DNA of 64,000 bases, from contig CAZUGA010000019.1 of assembly GCA_964619885.1 (NCBI GenBank), positions 14,767 through 78,766 on the forward strand. The letters are read 5' to 3'. Under the pieces are notes generated by a model. It was not told the DNA's origin and did not search any database. It saw nothing but the letters and a program-made list of their open reading frames with translations. Source of the stretch: CAZUGA01 sp964619885. Its GTDB lineage: Bacteria > Pseudomonadota > Gammaproteobacteria > Methylococcales > UBA1147. Within the stretch, counting starts at the first letter, position 1. Each line of letters opens with the position of its first letter. Made by a program: the position numbers and the translations under genes. Positions 17,694 to 26,435 of the stretch are shown one piece after another.

Positions 17694-17987
17694 TTATCGG
17701 TCTTCTCGCCCATGCCAGACGCGCAAAATAATGATTTTCTCTCCGTCGATACGGTAGCGCATCACGTAGCCTCTTTGACCGAAGGGAATAGGAAGCTCAT
17801 TAAATTCCGGAAAGTCATCCATAGGGTGACCTAAATGCGGGTGATTTAATAACAGATTTGCGGTTTCTATAATACGTTTTGCTGCGTTAGCGGCAGCTTT
17901 TGGGTTATGAGACTGGATGAATTCCCGGAGCCTGGTCAAATCATGGAGCGCACCGGGTTCCCATATCAGTTGTGGTTTGTCGGGCAT
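17694..17987 (-). CDS. RelE/ParE-family toxin
   Basis: A 97-aa type II toxin of the RelE/ParE fold. The first strand and helix read PQLIWEPGALHDLTRLREFI, then HPHLGHPMDDFPEFNELPI and the closing strands YVMRYRIDGEKIIILRVWHGRED, where the terminal basic/aromatic RVWHGRED is the ParE signature. I chose the ATG at 17987 because AAGGAAG lies six bases upstream; the longer frame to 18011 lacks this. The start overlaps the antitoxin gene by 22 bases, coupling the two. ParE members poison DNA gyrase and RelE members cleave ribosome-bound mRNA; the sequence fits ParE better, but this is inference. Confidence 0.88.
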   Translation of the reverse strand: MPDKPQLIWEPGALHDLTRLREFIQSHNPKAAANAAKRIIETANLLLNHPHLGHPMDDFPEFNELPIPFGQRGYVMRYRIDGEKIIILRVWHGREDR

Positions 17988-18244
17988 GGCACTTCCTTGT
18001 CTGTACCCCATGTTTCAAGCCATTTAACGACTGTTTCATGAGGAACGCCCTCCCCGGTTTCCTGATATCGATTCCACCGATCCAGCAGTAATTTACGTTC
18101 TTGTTCTGCGGCCTCTTCCCGGTCAACAAATTCTGAAATGGCTTTTTTCATGAGCCAATGCGGCGAACGCTCGCATCGTTCTCCCAATGCTTTGAGACGG
18201 GCTTGTAATTTGCCATCAAGTTTAACGCCAACGGGCTTGGTCAT
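17966..18244 (-). CDS. ParD/CopG-like ribbon-helix-helix antitoxin
   Basis: A 92-aa antitoxin. Residues 4-45 (VGVKLDGKLQARLKALG then SPHWLMKKAISEFVDREE) form the ribbon-helix-helix DNA-binding domain of CopG/ParD proteins. The acidic, helical C-terminal half (ERKLLLDRWNRYQETGEG, VVKWLETWG) should wrap the toxin. GAAGGAG is well placed before the ATG. The gene precedes and overlaps the ParE-like toxin, the usual order, so the dimer probably binds its own promoter (candidate at 18285-18314) and represses the operon. Confidence 0.88.
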   Translation of the reverse strand: MTKPVGVKLDGKLQARLKALGERCERSPHWLMKKAISEFVDREEAAEQERKLLLDRWNRYQETGEGVPHETVVKWLETWGTDKEVPCPTNHN

Positions 18245-18284
18245 GACAACTCCTTCATGGTAATACCTATTGCTACTTAATATT

Positions 18285-18314
18285 ACTATAGAGCGAAAGG
18301 TGGGAATAAAGCAA
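18285..18314 (-). promoter_or_regulatory. Candidate sigma-70 promoter of the toxin-antitoxin operon
   Basis: On the minus strand TTGCTT (18309-18314) and TATAGT (18285-18290) are separated by 18 bases and sit about 40 bases before the antitoxin ATG. The region is AT-rich, but no transcript data are available. Confidence 0.45.
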
Positions 18315-18601
18315 GAAAAAACGTAACTTGACGAACGGGGTTAAATGCTGAAGTAATAGGTCAAGTCTTTACTTATATTATATTGCCTTGACGAGAATAA
18401 CGGAATACTTACTAATAAGGCGAAAAACGGACGGATCGCGAATTTTCTCTAACGTCTCCGAACGGTAGTGGGTTGGCTGTTGCCTGTCGAGATTCTCGCC
18501 CGTGATCGTCCGGAGTTGGTCCTAACCTGCTGGTCGTTGATTTTCAACGAACGACAAAAATTGGCGCACAAGAGCCAGGCGCGATAAATATCAGTTTGGA
18601 T
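18315..18601. other. Intergenic region between toxin-antitoxin and fad operon
   Basis: With the promoter region above, about 357 bases separate the antitoxin start from the fadN stop. It holds no supported ORF. A short hairpin, TCGTTGA-TTT-TCAACGA (18534-18550), lies 50 bases downstream of fadN but lacks a T-run. Confidence 0.3.
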
Positions 18602-20920
18602 TTAATTGCGTAGCGGCTTTCCGGTATTCAACATGTGCTCCAATCGGGCCAAAGTCCCATCTTGTTGAACCAACGCTATAAACGCGTCTCGTTCCAGCGT
18701 TAGCACGTCGTCTTCGCTAAGTGCTTCCGTCAAATCGGTATCGCCACCGCTCAATACGTACGCCAGTTGATTCGCAACGACTTGGTCGTAGGGTGTGACT
18801 TTACCCAATTTCTGAAAATGATCGACACCCATGTCCAGGGTAGCTTTACCGGAAGGTCCCGGTAATTTGATTTCAGTTGCTTCCGGCGGCGCGTAGTCTT
18901 GGCTGAGTGCAAGCGCTTTAACTTTTGAGTCGGACAATAAACGGTCCCGGTTCATCGTGATTTCGTCACCGCCGCGGAGAAACAATTTTTCTTGCGCTTC
19001 GGCCGCCGACCCTGATACCGCAGCTACGCTGATTGTCTCGAAGGATTGCACGATCGGCGGTACTGGCCCTTGCGGACGTTTTTTATTGGTATGCCAACGA
19101 TACAACATTTCTTTGCATCCACCCCAACCGGGAATCAATCCCACGCCCACTTCAACCAGCCCGGTGTACAATTCTGCATGGGCCTGAATCGCATCACAGT
19201 GCAATATGATTTCACACCCACCACCCAAAGCCATGCCGGCTGGCGCGGCAACAACCGGAATGGTCGCGTATTTTAGAGATTTAAATACGTACTGACCGCG
19301 CATAATAATATTTTCAACAGTATTCCATTGCTGCTGTTTTATCGCGGAGACCAAAAATTTCAAATTAGCGCCCGCAGAGAAATTCTGGCCGTCGTTGTAG
19401 ATGACCAGAGCACTGAATTGGTTTTGCACCACGCTGATAGATTGTTCCAGCAGTTCCAGAATATCCAAATCCAGCGCGTTCATTTTTGTGTGGAACTCAA
19501 AACAGGCGACTCCGTCGCCAATATCCCAAAGACTGGCTGACGCATTTTCTGCAACCGGGCGGGAATTTTCGGTAATATCCTCTAACCGCATCATGCCGGG
19601 CTTTTTTACGACCGGCTGGTATTGTCCGGATAGTGTTTTCTGTTGAGCGCTGTTTCCTGTCGTCCGGTACATTGCGCCGGCAGAGCGCAGGATTGTCGCG
19701 GGCTTAATACCGTCGTCCAGTAGCCTTTGGTTTAAGTATTCGGTACCTAATTGGTCTATCAATTCGAATGGGCCAAATTCCCAGTTGTAACCCAGTTTCA
19801 TCGCGCGATCGACCGCGTCTATATTGTCGGTGATTTCGGATACCAGATGGGCGGCGTAATTTAATGTTCTGGACAGCACGCGCCATGCGAATTGGCCGCC
19901 GGTATCTTCGAATTCCAATAATGCTATTAAGCCGCCAGATTTCCCTGCGGTTACACAATCCAGTTTCGGTCTGACAGCATCGTGAAATTCGCCGCTGGTC
20001 AAATTTATGGCTTGTTTGGTCTTAGTACCTTTGACATGCCGAATTCGGTAAAACCCAGTTTTGGCCTTGCGCCCAGTAAATCCTTTTTCGAGCATCGTAG
20101 CGATGACATCGGGTACGTGGTTAATACGGTGAAAATCGTCGTTCTGGGGGAGTAGCGCACCCATGCTACTCATGATGTGCGGCATTAAGTCGATTCCGAT
20201 CAGGTCGAGTAGCCCGAAAACACCCGTTTTGGGGAAGCCAATAGGGCCTCCCATTACTGCGTCTGCTTGTTCTACGCTGAGTCCCAGTTCTATAGCTTCC
20301 AAAACTGCGCATTGTAACCAGTAAATACCAATTCGATTGCCGATGAATCCTGGTGTGTCTTTGCATTCAACGATTCCTTTACCCAAGCGCCGGTCGCCAA
20401 AATCTTCGATGCTGCTAACTGTCTCGGGTAGCGTGTCCTCACCGGAAACAATTTCCAACAAGCGCATATATCGCGGTGGATTGAAAAAGTGTGTGATCAG
20501 GAAATGTTGCCTGAATGTTTCGGGCATCGCATCTGTCAATTCGGCCAATGGGATGGTTGACGTGTTGGATGACACGATCGCGTCTGTTTTTCGAACCGTT
20601 TCGATCTGTTGGTATAAGCTTTTTTTTATATCGGCTTTTTCGACGATGGCTTCTATGATCCAATCAACTTGAGCCAAACAGGATAAGTTATCTTCTAGGT
20701 TTCCGGTTGTGATCTGTTTGGCGTTGCGGCGGTGCATCAACGAGGGGGGGCGGGATTTAAGCAGTTTTTGCAATGCCGTGTCGGCGATGATATTGCGGTT
20801 GTTGCTATCTTTAGGAACGATGTCGAGCAGGAATACTTGAAGCCCCGCGTTGGCTAAATGCGCGGCGATACCGGCGCCCATGACTCCGGCACCGATGACT
20901 GCCGCTTTATTGATAGTCAT
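18602..20920 (-). CDS. fadN: FadN-type 3-hydroxyacyl-CoA dehydrogenase / enoyl-CoA hydratase
   Basis: Bifunctional beta-oxidation enzyme, 772 aa. The dehydrogenase comes first: NAD-binding GAGVMGAGIAAHLANAG at the N-terminus, SSNTSTIPL, and ITHFFNPPRYMRLLEIV with the catalytic His. The enoyl-CoA hydratase follows from about residue 470, with GAN in FSAGANLKF, GMALGGGCEI and VEVGVGLIPGWGG carrying the two glutamates. This order is the reverse of E. coli FadB and matches FadN of Bacillus. The ATG at 20920 is preferred over the longer frame because it overlaps the thiolase stop by four bases (ATGA) and begins exactly at the Rossmann strand. Last gene of the fatty-acid degradation operon. Confidence 0.9.
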   Translation of the reverse strand: MTINKAAVIGAGVMGAGIAAHLANAGLQVFLLDIVPKDSNNRNIIADTALQKLLKSRPPSLMHRRNAKQITTGNLEDNLSCLAQVDWIIEAIVEKADIKKSLYQQIETVRKTDAIVSSNTSTIPLAELTDAMPETFRQHFLITHFFNPPRYMRLLEIVSGEDTLPETVSSIEDFGDRRLGKGIVECKDTPGFIGNRIGIYWLQCAVLEAIELGLSVEQADAVMGGPIGFPKTGVFGLLDLIGIDLMPHIMSSMGALLPQNDDFHRINHVPDVIATMLEKGFTGRKAKTGFYRIRHVKGTKTKQAINLTSGEFHDAVRPKLDCVTAGKSGGLIALLEFEDTGGQFAWRVLSRTLNYAAHLVSEITDNIDAVDRAMKLGYNWEFGPFELIDQLGTEYLNQRLLDDGIKPATILRSAGAMYRTTGNSAQQKTLSGQYQPVVKKPGMMRLEDITENSRPVAENASASLWDIGDGVACFEFHTKMNALDLDILELLEQSISVVQNQFSALVIYNDGQNFSAGANLKFLVSAIKQQQWNTVENIIMRGQYVFKSLKYATIPVVAAPAGMALGGGCEIILHCDAIQAHAELYTGLVEVGVGLIPGWGGCKEMLYRWHTNKKRPQGPVPPIVQSFETISVAAVSGSAAEAQEKLFLRGGDEITMNRDRLLSDSKVKALALSQDYAPPEATEIKLPGPSGKATLDMGVDHFQKLGKVTPYDQVVANQLAYVLSGGDTDLTEALSEDDVLTLERDAFIALVQQDGTLARLEHMLNTGKPLRN

Positions 20921-22059
20921 ATATCGCGCTCCAACACCGTGGCGATTCCTTGGCCGCCCCCGATACACTGGGTTGCCAGCGCATATCGTTTGTCTTCACG
21001 CTGCAGCAATGCTGCGGCCTTACCGGTGATGCGCGCACCCGTCGCTCCCAGGGGATGACCCAATGCAATGGCTCCGCCATCGATATTGATTTTTTCGCGA
21101 TCGAGTTTGAGTTCTTGGATGCACGCGACCGCTTGTGACGCAAAGGCCTCGTTTAATTCGATGATGTCGATATCGCTGACATCGAGTTCCGCTCGCCGTA
21201 ACGCTTTTCGCGACGCAGAAACCGGACCGATTCCCATAATCTCCGGATCGCAGCCAGAAACTGCGATACTTTTTATCTTGGCCAGGGATGGTAAATCGTG
21301 GCTATGTGCATATTCTTCGCTGCACACTAATACGGCCGCGGCGCCGTCGGTCAAAGGCGACGATGTACCGGCTGTGACGCTGCCGGATTCAACAAACGCG
21401 GGTTTTAGTTCGGCGAGTAAATCCAATGTGGTTTCAGCACGGATACAACCATCTTGATCGATTAAATCGGCATTATTCGGATTTATTTGGATTATTTCTG
21501 AGTTAAATTTCCCCTGCTGCTGTGCGGCAAGAGTCTTTTCCTGGCTCGCTAGAGCAAATTTTTCCTGATCCTCCCGGCTAATACCGAATCGGTCGGCTAC
21601 ATTTTCTGCCGTTTGGCCCATGCCGATAAACGCTTGCGGAAATGACTGGTAAAGCCCGGGATGCGGTAACGGATTGAATCCGGTCATCGGTACGCGCGAC
21701 ATGGATTCGATGCCAGCGCAGATAAATGCTTCACCGGCATTCATTTGTATCGCGCCGGCTGCAATGTGGATTGCTTGCATCGATGAGCCGCAAAACCGGT
21801 TAATCGTCGCGCCGGCAATACTATGCGGAAGGTCCGCCAGAAACACCGCTAAGCGTGCCATGTTAAAGCCTTGCTCGGCCTCCGGAAAAGCGCAGCCCAA
21901 TATCAGATCTTCCAGGTCTTTGGTTTCAACCTGGGTTGCATTAACCAAGCCGCGTATAACCTGGGCAACCAATTCGTCAGGCCGTACTCGTTTAAGCAGT
22001 CCCCTGTGTGCGAGTGTAAATGGGGAACGACAATAGCCAGCAATAATTACGTTTTTCAT
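20917..22059 (-). CDS. fadA: Acetyl-CoA C-acyltransferase (beta-oxidation thiolase)
   Basis: A 380-aa thiolase that cleaves 3-ketoacyl-CoA to acetyl-CoA and a shortened acyl-CoA. The nucleophilic Cys lies in NRFCGSSMQAIHIA (about residue 89), the oxyanion/general-base motifs NEAFASQ and GGAIALGHPLGATGAR follow, and the second active-site Cys is in QCIGGGQG near the C-terminus. Length is typical of degradative thiolases. The start codon overlaps the stop of fadD (22056-22059) and its stop overlaps the start of fadN, giving a tightly coupled fadD-fadA-fadN unit. Gene symbol is by function; a fadI-type label is equally possible. Confidence 0.92.
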   Translation of the reverse strand: MKNVIIAGYCRSPFTLAHRGLLKRVRPDELVAQVIRGLVNATQVETKDLEDLILGCAFPEAEQGFNMARLAVFLADLPHSIAGATINRFCGSSMQAIHIAAGAIQMNAGEAFICAGIESMSRVPMTGFNPLPHPGLYQSFPQAFIGMGQTAENVADRFGISREDQEKFALASQEKTLAAQQQGKFNSEIIQINPNNADLIDQDGCIRAETTLDLLAELKPAFVESGSVTAGTSSPLTDGAAAVLVCSEEYAHSHDLPSLAKIKSIAVSGCDPEIMGIGPVSASRKALRRAELDVSDIDIIELNEAFASQAVACIQELKLDREKINIDGGAIALGHPLGATGARITGKAAALLQREDKRYALATQCIGGGQGIATVLERDI

Positions 22060-23747
22060 GACGGTTCCGTTGAGTCGCGCAATTCGCGTCGGAGGATTTT
22101 TCCAATATTGGATTTGGGTAGTTCATCGATGAAACTGATATGTTTGGGCATTTTGTACGGTGTCAATTTGTTTCGGCAGTGATCGCGGATTACGCTTTGG
22201 TCTAATGTATTATCTTTTTTGACGACAAATGCCTTCACCGCTTCCCCGGTTTCTTCGTCAGGCACGCCGATAACGCCGCATTCCATGACACCGGGATGGC
22301 CGCTGATCACGGCTTCTATATCATTGGGGAAAACGTTGAACCCGGAAACCAAAATCACGTCCTTCTTCCGGTCCACCAAATAGACGTACCCATCGTCCAT
22401 AATTTTGGCGATGTCGCCGGTTTTAAGCCATCCGTCTGCGGTAAATACATTTTCTGTTTCTTCGGGGCGTTTCCAGTAGCCTTGCATGACTTGCGGTCCG
22501 CGGATACAGAGTTCTCCTGTCTGTCCAAACGGAAGATGTTCACCACGTTCGTCTATGACGCAGCAATCCGTGGATGAAACGGGCAGACCAATACTTCCAT
22601 CGTGTTCTTTGTCACCTAGAGGATTAATACAAACCGCGGGGGATGTTTCGGTTAGACCGTAGGCCTCAGTAATTGTGCAACCTGTCTGAGCTTTCCATTT
22701 TTCTGCGACATTTGCTTGTACCGCCATGCCACCGCCTATGGTAATTTTGAGTTCGGAAAAATCCAATTCAGAAAAACCCGAGGTATTCGACAAGTGATTG
22801 AATAAAGTATTGACGCCGGGTATGCAGGTAAAACGATTTCTTTTGAGTTCCTTGACCAAACTTGGAAGATCGCGCGGGTTGGTGATCAAATGGATTAGGC
22901 TACCTATGTTCATAAACGTGAGGAAGCTCGCGGTCAACGAAAAAATATGATAAAGCGGCAGTGCCGCAACCACTACCTCTTGGCCAAATTCGATTTTTTT
23001 GCCTTGATTCGAGCCGTAACTGATCCATTGCGTCGCTTGTTCCATGTTGGTCAACAAGTTCCCGTGGGTTAGTACTGCGCTTTTACATATCCCTGTGGTG
23101 CCGCCGGTATATTGTAAAAACGCAGTATCATCCAGGGTGGTTGTTGCGGAGACGAATTGATGTTGACTGCCTTTGCGCAAGGTGTCGTTAAATTTGATCG
23201 TCTCTGCAATTGTGTATTCGGGGACCAGCTTTTTGACGTACTTGGCTACGAAATTAACGACCATCGATTTCGGTGCGTTCAACATGTCGCCCAGGCGGGT
23301 AGTAATTACGAATTGTAGAGGTGTTTTGTCAATGACTTGGGCCAAGGTGTGGCAAAAATTTTCCAGTACAATGATGGCTTTGGCTCCTGAGTCGTTGAGC
23401 TGATGTTCGAGCTCTCGCGGTGTATACAGAGGGTTTACATTGACCACCACCAATTCTGCGCGGAGTATTCCCAAAATCGCTACTGCGTGTTGCAACAGAT
23501 TGGGCATCATAATGGCGACCCGATCGCCCTTTTTTAGGTCCAGTTCGTAACGCAGAAAGTTAGCCAGGTCAGCGCTGAATTTTTCGACTTGACTATAGGT
23601 TAATTCGGTCCCCATATTGAAGAATGCTGGGCTGTCGCCATTTTTTTTGGCAACGGACTCGAAAAAATTGGCGATGGAAGTATATTCGATTGGTCCGATT
23701 TCCGCCGGAACCCCTTTAGGATATTGCTTTAACCAAGGTTTGTTCAT
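22056..23747 (-). CDS. fadD: Long-chain acyl-CoA synthetase
   Basis: AMP-forming fatty-acid:CoA ligase, 563 aa, close to E. coli FadD (561). Present in order: the P-loop-like YTGGTTGICKSAVLTHGNL, the ALPLYHIF motif, the adenylation signature EAYGLTETSPAV, DGWLKTGDIA, and the hinge DRKKDVILVSGFNVFPNDIE. The final KSNIGKILRREL holds the catalytic Lys. It activates long-chain fatty acids at the inner membrane for the thiolase and FadN encoded next. It starts 29 bases after the acyltransferase-hydrolase gene and overlaps the thiolase gene by four bases. No FadR or PsrA operator was recognised. Confidence 0.95.
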   Translation of the reverse strand: MNKPWLKQYPKGVPAEIGPIEYTSIANFFESVAKKNGDSPAFFNMGTELTYSQVEKFSADLANFLRYELDLKKGDRVAIMMPNLLQHAVAILGILRAELVVVNVNPLYTPRELEHQLNDSGAKAIIVLENFCHTLAQVIDKTPLQFVITTRLGDMLNAPKSMVVNFVAKYVKKLVPEYTIAETIKFNDTLRKGSQHQFVSATTTLDDTAFLQYTGGTTGICKSAVLTHGNLLTNMEQATQWISYGSNQGKKIEFGQEVVVAALPLYHIFSLTASFLTFMNIGSLIHLITNPRDLPSLVKELKRNRFTCIPGVNTLFNHLSNTSGFSELDFSELKITIGGGMAVQANVAEKWKAQTGCTITEAYGLTETSPAVCINPLGDKEHDGSIGLPVSSTDCCVIDERGEHLPFGQTGELCIRGPQVMQGYWKRPEETENVFTADGWLKTGDIAKIMDDGYVYLVDRKKDVILVSGFNVFPNDIEAVISGHPGVMECGVIGVPDEETGEAVKAFVVKKDNTLDQSVIRDHCRNKLTPYKMPKHISFIDELPKSNIGKILRRELRDSTEPS

Positions 23748-23776
23748 GAATCAACAACAGTTGTGATGGGTAGCGG

Positions 23777-26113
23777 TTAGGTATTCGGTATCGTCGAATG
23801 GAGTAGTATCTCAGAGGTTAAGCTTGGATTGGAAAGCTGTCCCATAAATGCGAGAATTTTATCCTGGGTAGAGTCGATGTCGTCCATTAAAATACCGTGC
23901 CGCTGGGAGTTTATAGTTATCAATTCTTTTTTCGCCGAACCCAATTTTTTGTAGATAATATCAGCGCTTTTGGGGTCGACTGTCGGGTCGTTATTCCCTT
24001 GCAGTATAAGTGTTGGGCAGTGAATATCCGGTAGACGTTTTTCCAATTCGCTGATCAATCGGCGTAATTCGTAAAGACCGCGAACTGGTATATTTTGATA
24101 GTTGACGCCAGGATGCTCTGGCTTATTTTGTAAAAATGGACGCACGCCTTCATAACTGGATAACCAGTGTACCAATTTGTTGGTCCCGTGAACCAGCGGA
24201 ACAAACATCATTTTTGAGTCGCGGAACTTTATCGGCACCGATACCACAGCGACCGCCTCCAAACTGTCCAGTTGGTCAGCGGCTAGCCGCAATGCCAGCG
24301 CGCCTCCTGTTGAAAAACCTACTAACATGATGCGGTCGCAATAGGCTTGCATGATTCGGTAACAGCGAACCAGCGATTGAAACCAATCTTCCCATTGTTT
24401 TTCGCGTAGGTCTTTGGGTGAAGTACCGTGACCTTTAAGGCGCACGCCAATGGCGGTGTATCCATTTTGTGCCAAACGTTCCGCTAAACCTCGAACTTCT
24501 GCCGGGGACGCCAAAAATCCATGGATCAATATAACGCCGATTCCGTTTCTAATATGCGGTCTTATAAAAAATGGTTGGGCATTTTGATCGGCGGTTTCCT
24601 GATTGTTTATATCGTCAAAACACGGCTTGCTGAAGTAGGTTTTATCCCAGCGCCAGGAGACGACTTCGTCATCGAATTTAAGCGCCGCCAATTCATGTGG
24701 GCTAATATAATCGGAATCATGTAGCGCGGTTTGCGCGATTTGTGCGATAACCGGAAGTGCCGCAACTTCGTTGGCGTAAACCGCGACAAGGTTTTCCATG
24801 CGAATGGTATCAAAATCGTGCAATTCGCGTAGTTTGGGAAGAAATCGGTACTGGTCTTGATCCGGTTCAATCAAGCCGCTGGATTCAGACATGTAAATGA
24901 ATTGTTCCAAGCCTTTGCTATGACCGTCGATTAGCGTTCCGTAGGCTTCTGGATTTTTCAGGCTACGGTGTAAATGTATTAAAGATACTTTCTGTACGGC
25001 TTTAACCGCTAGGTACAGGGCTTTGTGGAAACGTAGTCGGTCGACTCCGGTTTCACCTTGGTTGATGAGATGGGTGATTATTGATGCGGCGAGGTGGCTC
25101 AGATTGACGGTAACCGTTTCGTACATATACTCCATATAGGTATTGCGCAGTGCCTTGGCGTTACGCCGTATGCCTTTTGCCAGAACCCGTTCGCTCTTGG
25201 TTTCGGACTCCGCACGCAAACTCAGCAAATGATCGATACATGTGATATTGGGGGCGAGCTGTTCGATTAGGCGTAGTTCCCACCAGCGCCAAGTGTCACT
25301 GGGGTATACCGGTGTACCGAGTCGTATATCCATATCCGTATCTTTTAATAGAATATTTCCTTCGATCAGCAATTCTTCAGAATGGCGGCGGGTCAGGCCT
25401 TTGTTGAGCAATTCCGCGCCTTTGCGCAGAATATTGTCATTGATTCGTATGGGATAAAAAGTAATGTTTGCCGGAATGATGGAAGTCGGTCGCAGGGCTG
25501 CTATCAACATGTCGCCCATGTTGTCGAAATGGAATTCCTCGGACCATTGTTGCAGGCGCTCCGTGTCTCCGACGTGATAGGCATGTCTAATAGTACGTTT
25601 AAACGCATCGACTCCCAGGCCCAATACTGCTGCACCAGTATGTTGCTTACGCCGGTCCATGGACGTGCGCGAAAAAATGCTGAATTCCCCCTTTTCGTCT
25701 ATAACTTGACGATCTTTGACCATCCCACCCTCTGGGAAGATGATGACTTTACGCCCGCGTAAAATTTGTTCGGTCAGCATTGACAGCAGTTTGTCATGAT
25801 CATGCGGAATCGCCCCGACCGAGCGCAGGTAGTTGGCCAAAACTTCATCGCCATCGAAGAATTCCCGGTGTGCGACGGAACAGCAGTATGCCCCAGTTTC
25901 TTCGTAAATCAGGTATTGCGGTATAAAAGTTTCGAATCGCGCGAAATGATTAAATAGAAAGATTTCCCCTTGCTCGAGTTTATTATGCTCGGAGTGTAAC
26001 TTTACATTAACGCTAAGAAGTTTCTTTAGAGTTCTAAAGACGCGTACCGACCAATCGTAGGTCGATTGATTGACTTGGTATTCATGGGTTGAGGTGGTGG
26101 TTTCCTCGGTCAT
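23777..26113 (-). CDS. Fusion of PlsC-like acyltransferase and alpha/beta hydrolase
   Basis: A 778-aa two-domain lipid enzyme. The N-terminal part has acyltransferase motif I as NHFARFE (about residues 53-59; Glu replaces the usual Asp of HX4D) and motif III FPEGG. A helical middle region follows. The C-terminal domain is a serine hydrolase: HGFLASPAEVR (oxyanion region), nucleophile elbow GFSTGG (about residue 600), NDPTVD with the acid and RHGIL with the catalytic His. It could remodel or cleave phospholipid acyl chains and feed free fatty acids to FadD, whose gene begins 29 bases downstream. Start: the ATG at 26113 is chosen over a TTG at 26143; neither has a clear ribosome binding site. 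It opens the operon. Confidence 0.85.
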   Translation of the reverse strand: MTEETTTSTHEYQVNQSTYDWSVRVFRTLKKLLSVNVKLHSEHNKLEQGEIFLFNHFARFETFIPQYLIYEETGAYCCSVAHREFFDGDEVLANYLRSVGAIPHDHDKLLSMLTEQILRGRKVIIFPEGGMVKDRQVIDEKGEFSIFSRTSMDRRKQHTGAAVLGLGVDAFKRTIRHAYHVGDTERLQQWSEEFHFDNMGDMLIAALRPTSIIPANITFYPIRINDNILRKGAELLNKGLTRRHSEELLIEGNILLKDTDMDIRLGTPVYPSDTWRWWELRLIEQLAPNITCIDHLLSLRAESETKSERVLAKGIRRNAKALRNTYMEYMYETVTVNLSHLAASIITHLINQGETGVDRLRFHKALYLAVKAVQKVSLIHLHRSLKNPEAYGTLIDGHSKGLEQFIYMSESSGLIEPDQDQYRFLPKLRELHDFDTIRMENLVAVYANEVAALPVIAQIAQTALHDSDYISPHELAALKFDDEVVSWRWDKTYFSKPCFDDINNQETADQNAQPFFIRPHIRNGIGVILIHGFLASPAEVRGLAERLAQNGYTAIGVRLKGHGTSPKDLREKQWEDWFQSLVRCYRIMQAYCDRIMLVGFSTGGALALRLAADQLDSLEAVAVVSVPIKFRDSKMMFVPLVHGTNKLVHWLSSYEGVRPFLQNKPEHPGVNYQNIPVRGLYELRRLISELEKRLPDIHCPTLILQGNNDPTVDPKSADIIYKKLGSAKKELITINSQRHGILMDDIDSTQDKILAFMGQLSNPSLTSEILLHSTIPNT

Positions 26114-26435
26114 GTTATGTGCGAGATTCGATGAGCCGATCAAAAATCAGCGGGGCGATCATTCGCTTCCGTCTAATACTTATTTAAGATCATTCTGCGT
26201 CATTTAGCAATTAACTCACTGCATAGTTTTAGCGCCTCGCTCAAAGTTGTCTCCGGGTTCCAAATAGATAGAGCGTTGTCGGTGGACAAAAATAACTAAC
26301 AATGAAGGCCTTAGGCGGCGGATGTCTCGGATAGCGTGGTTCAAATACGCAAGACCAAATGAGCGGAGTGTAAGGTCGATTATTGAATAACCGTTTTTGG
26401 GAAACTATCGGGTTGTTTCTTGTTTTAACGCGGAA
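26114..26435. other. Intergenic region upstream of the fad operon
   Basis: About 320 bases between the acyltransferase-hydrolase start and the msbA stop, both on the minus strand. It must contain the promoter of the fad operon and the end of the msbA transcript. No convincing terminator, palindromic operator or ORF was found by eye. Confidence 0.3.

Noticed and set aside
18534..18550. Hairpin TCGTTGA-TTT-TCAACGA as the terminator of the fad operon
   Set aside because: Seven base pairs, a 3-nt loop and no T-run on the relevant strand; support is too weak.
18602..20920. Naming the enzyme FadB
   Set aside because: The dehydrogenase domain precedes the hydratase, the reverse of FadB, and no FadB-like N-terminal hydratase is present.
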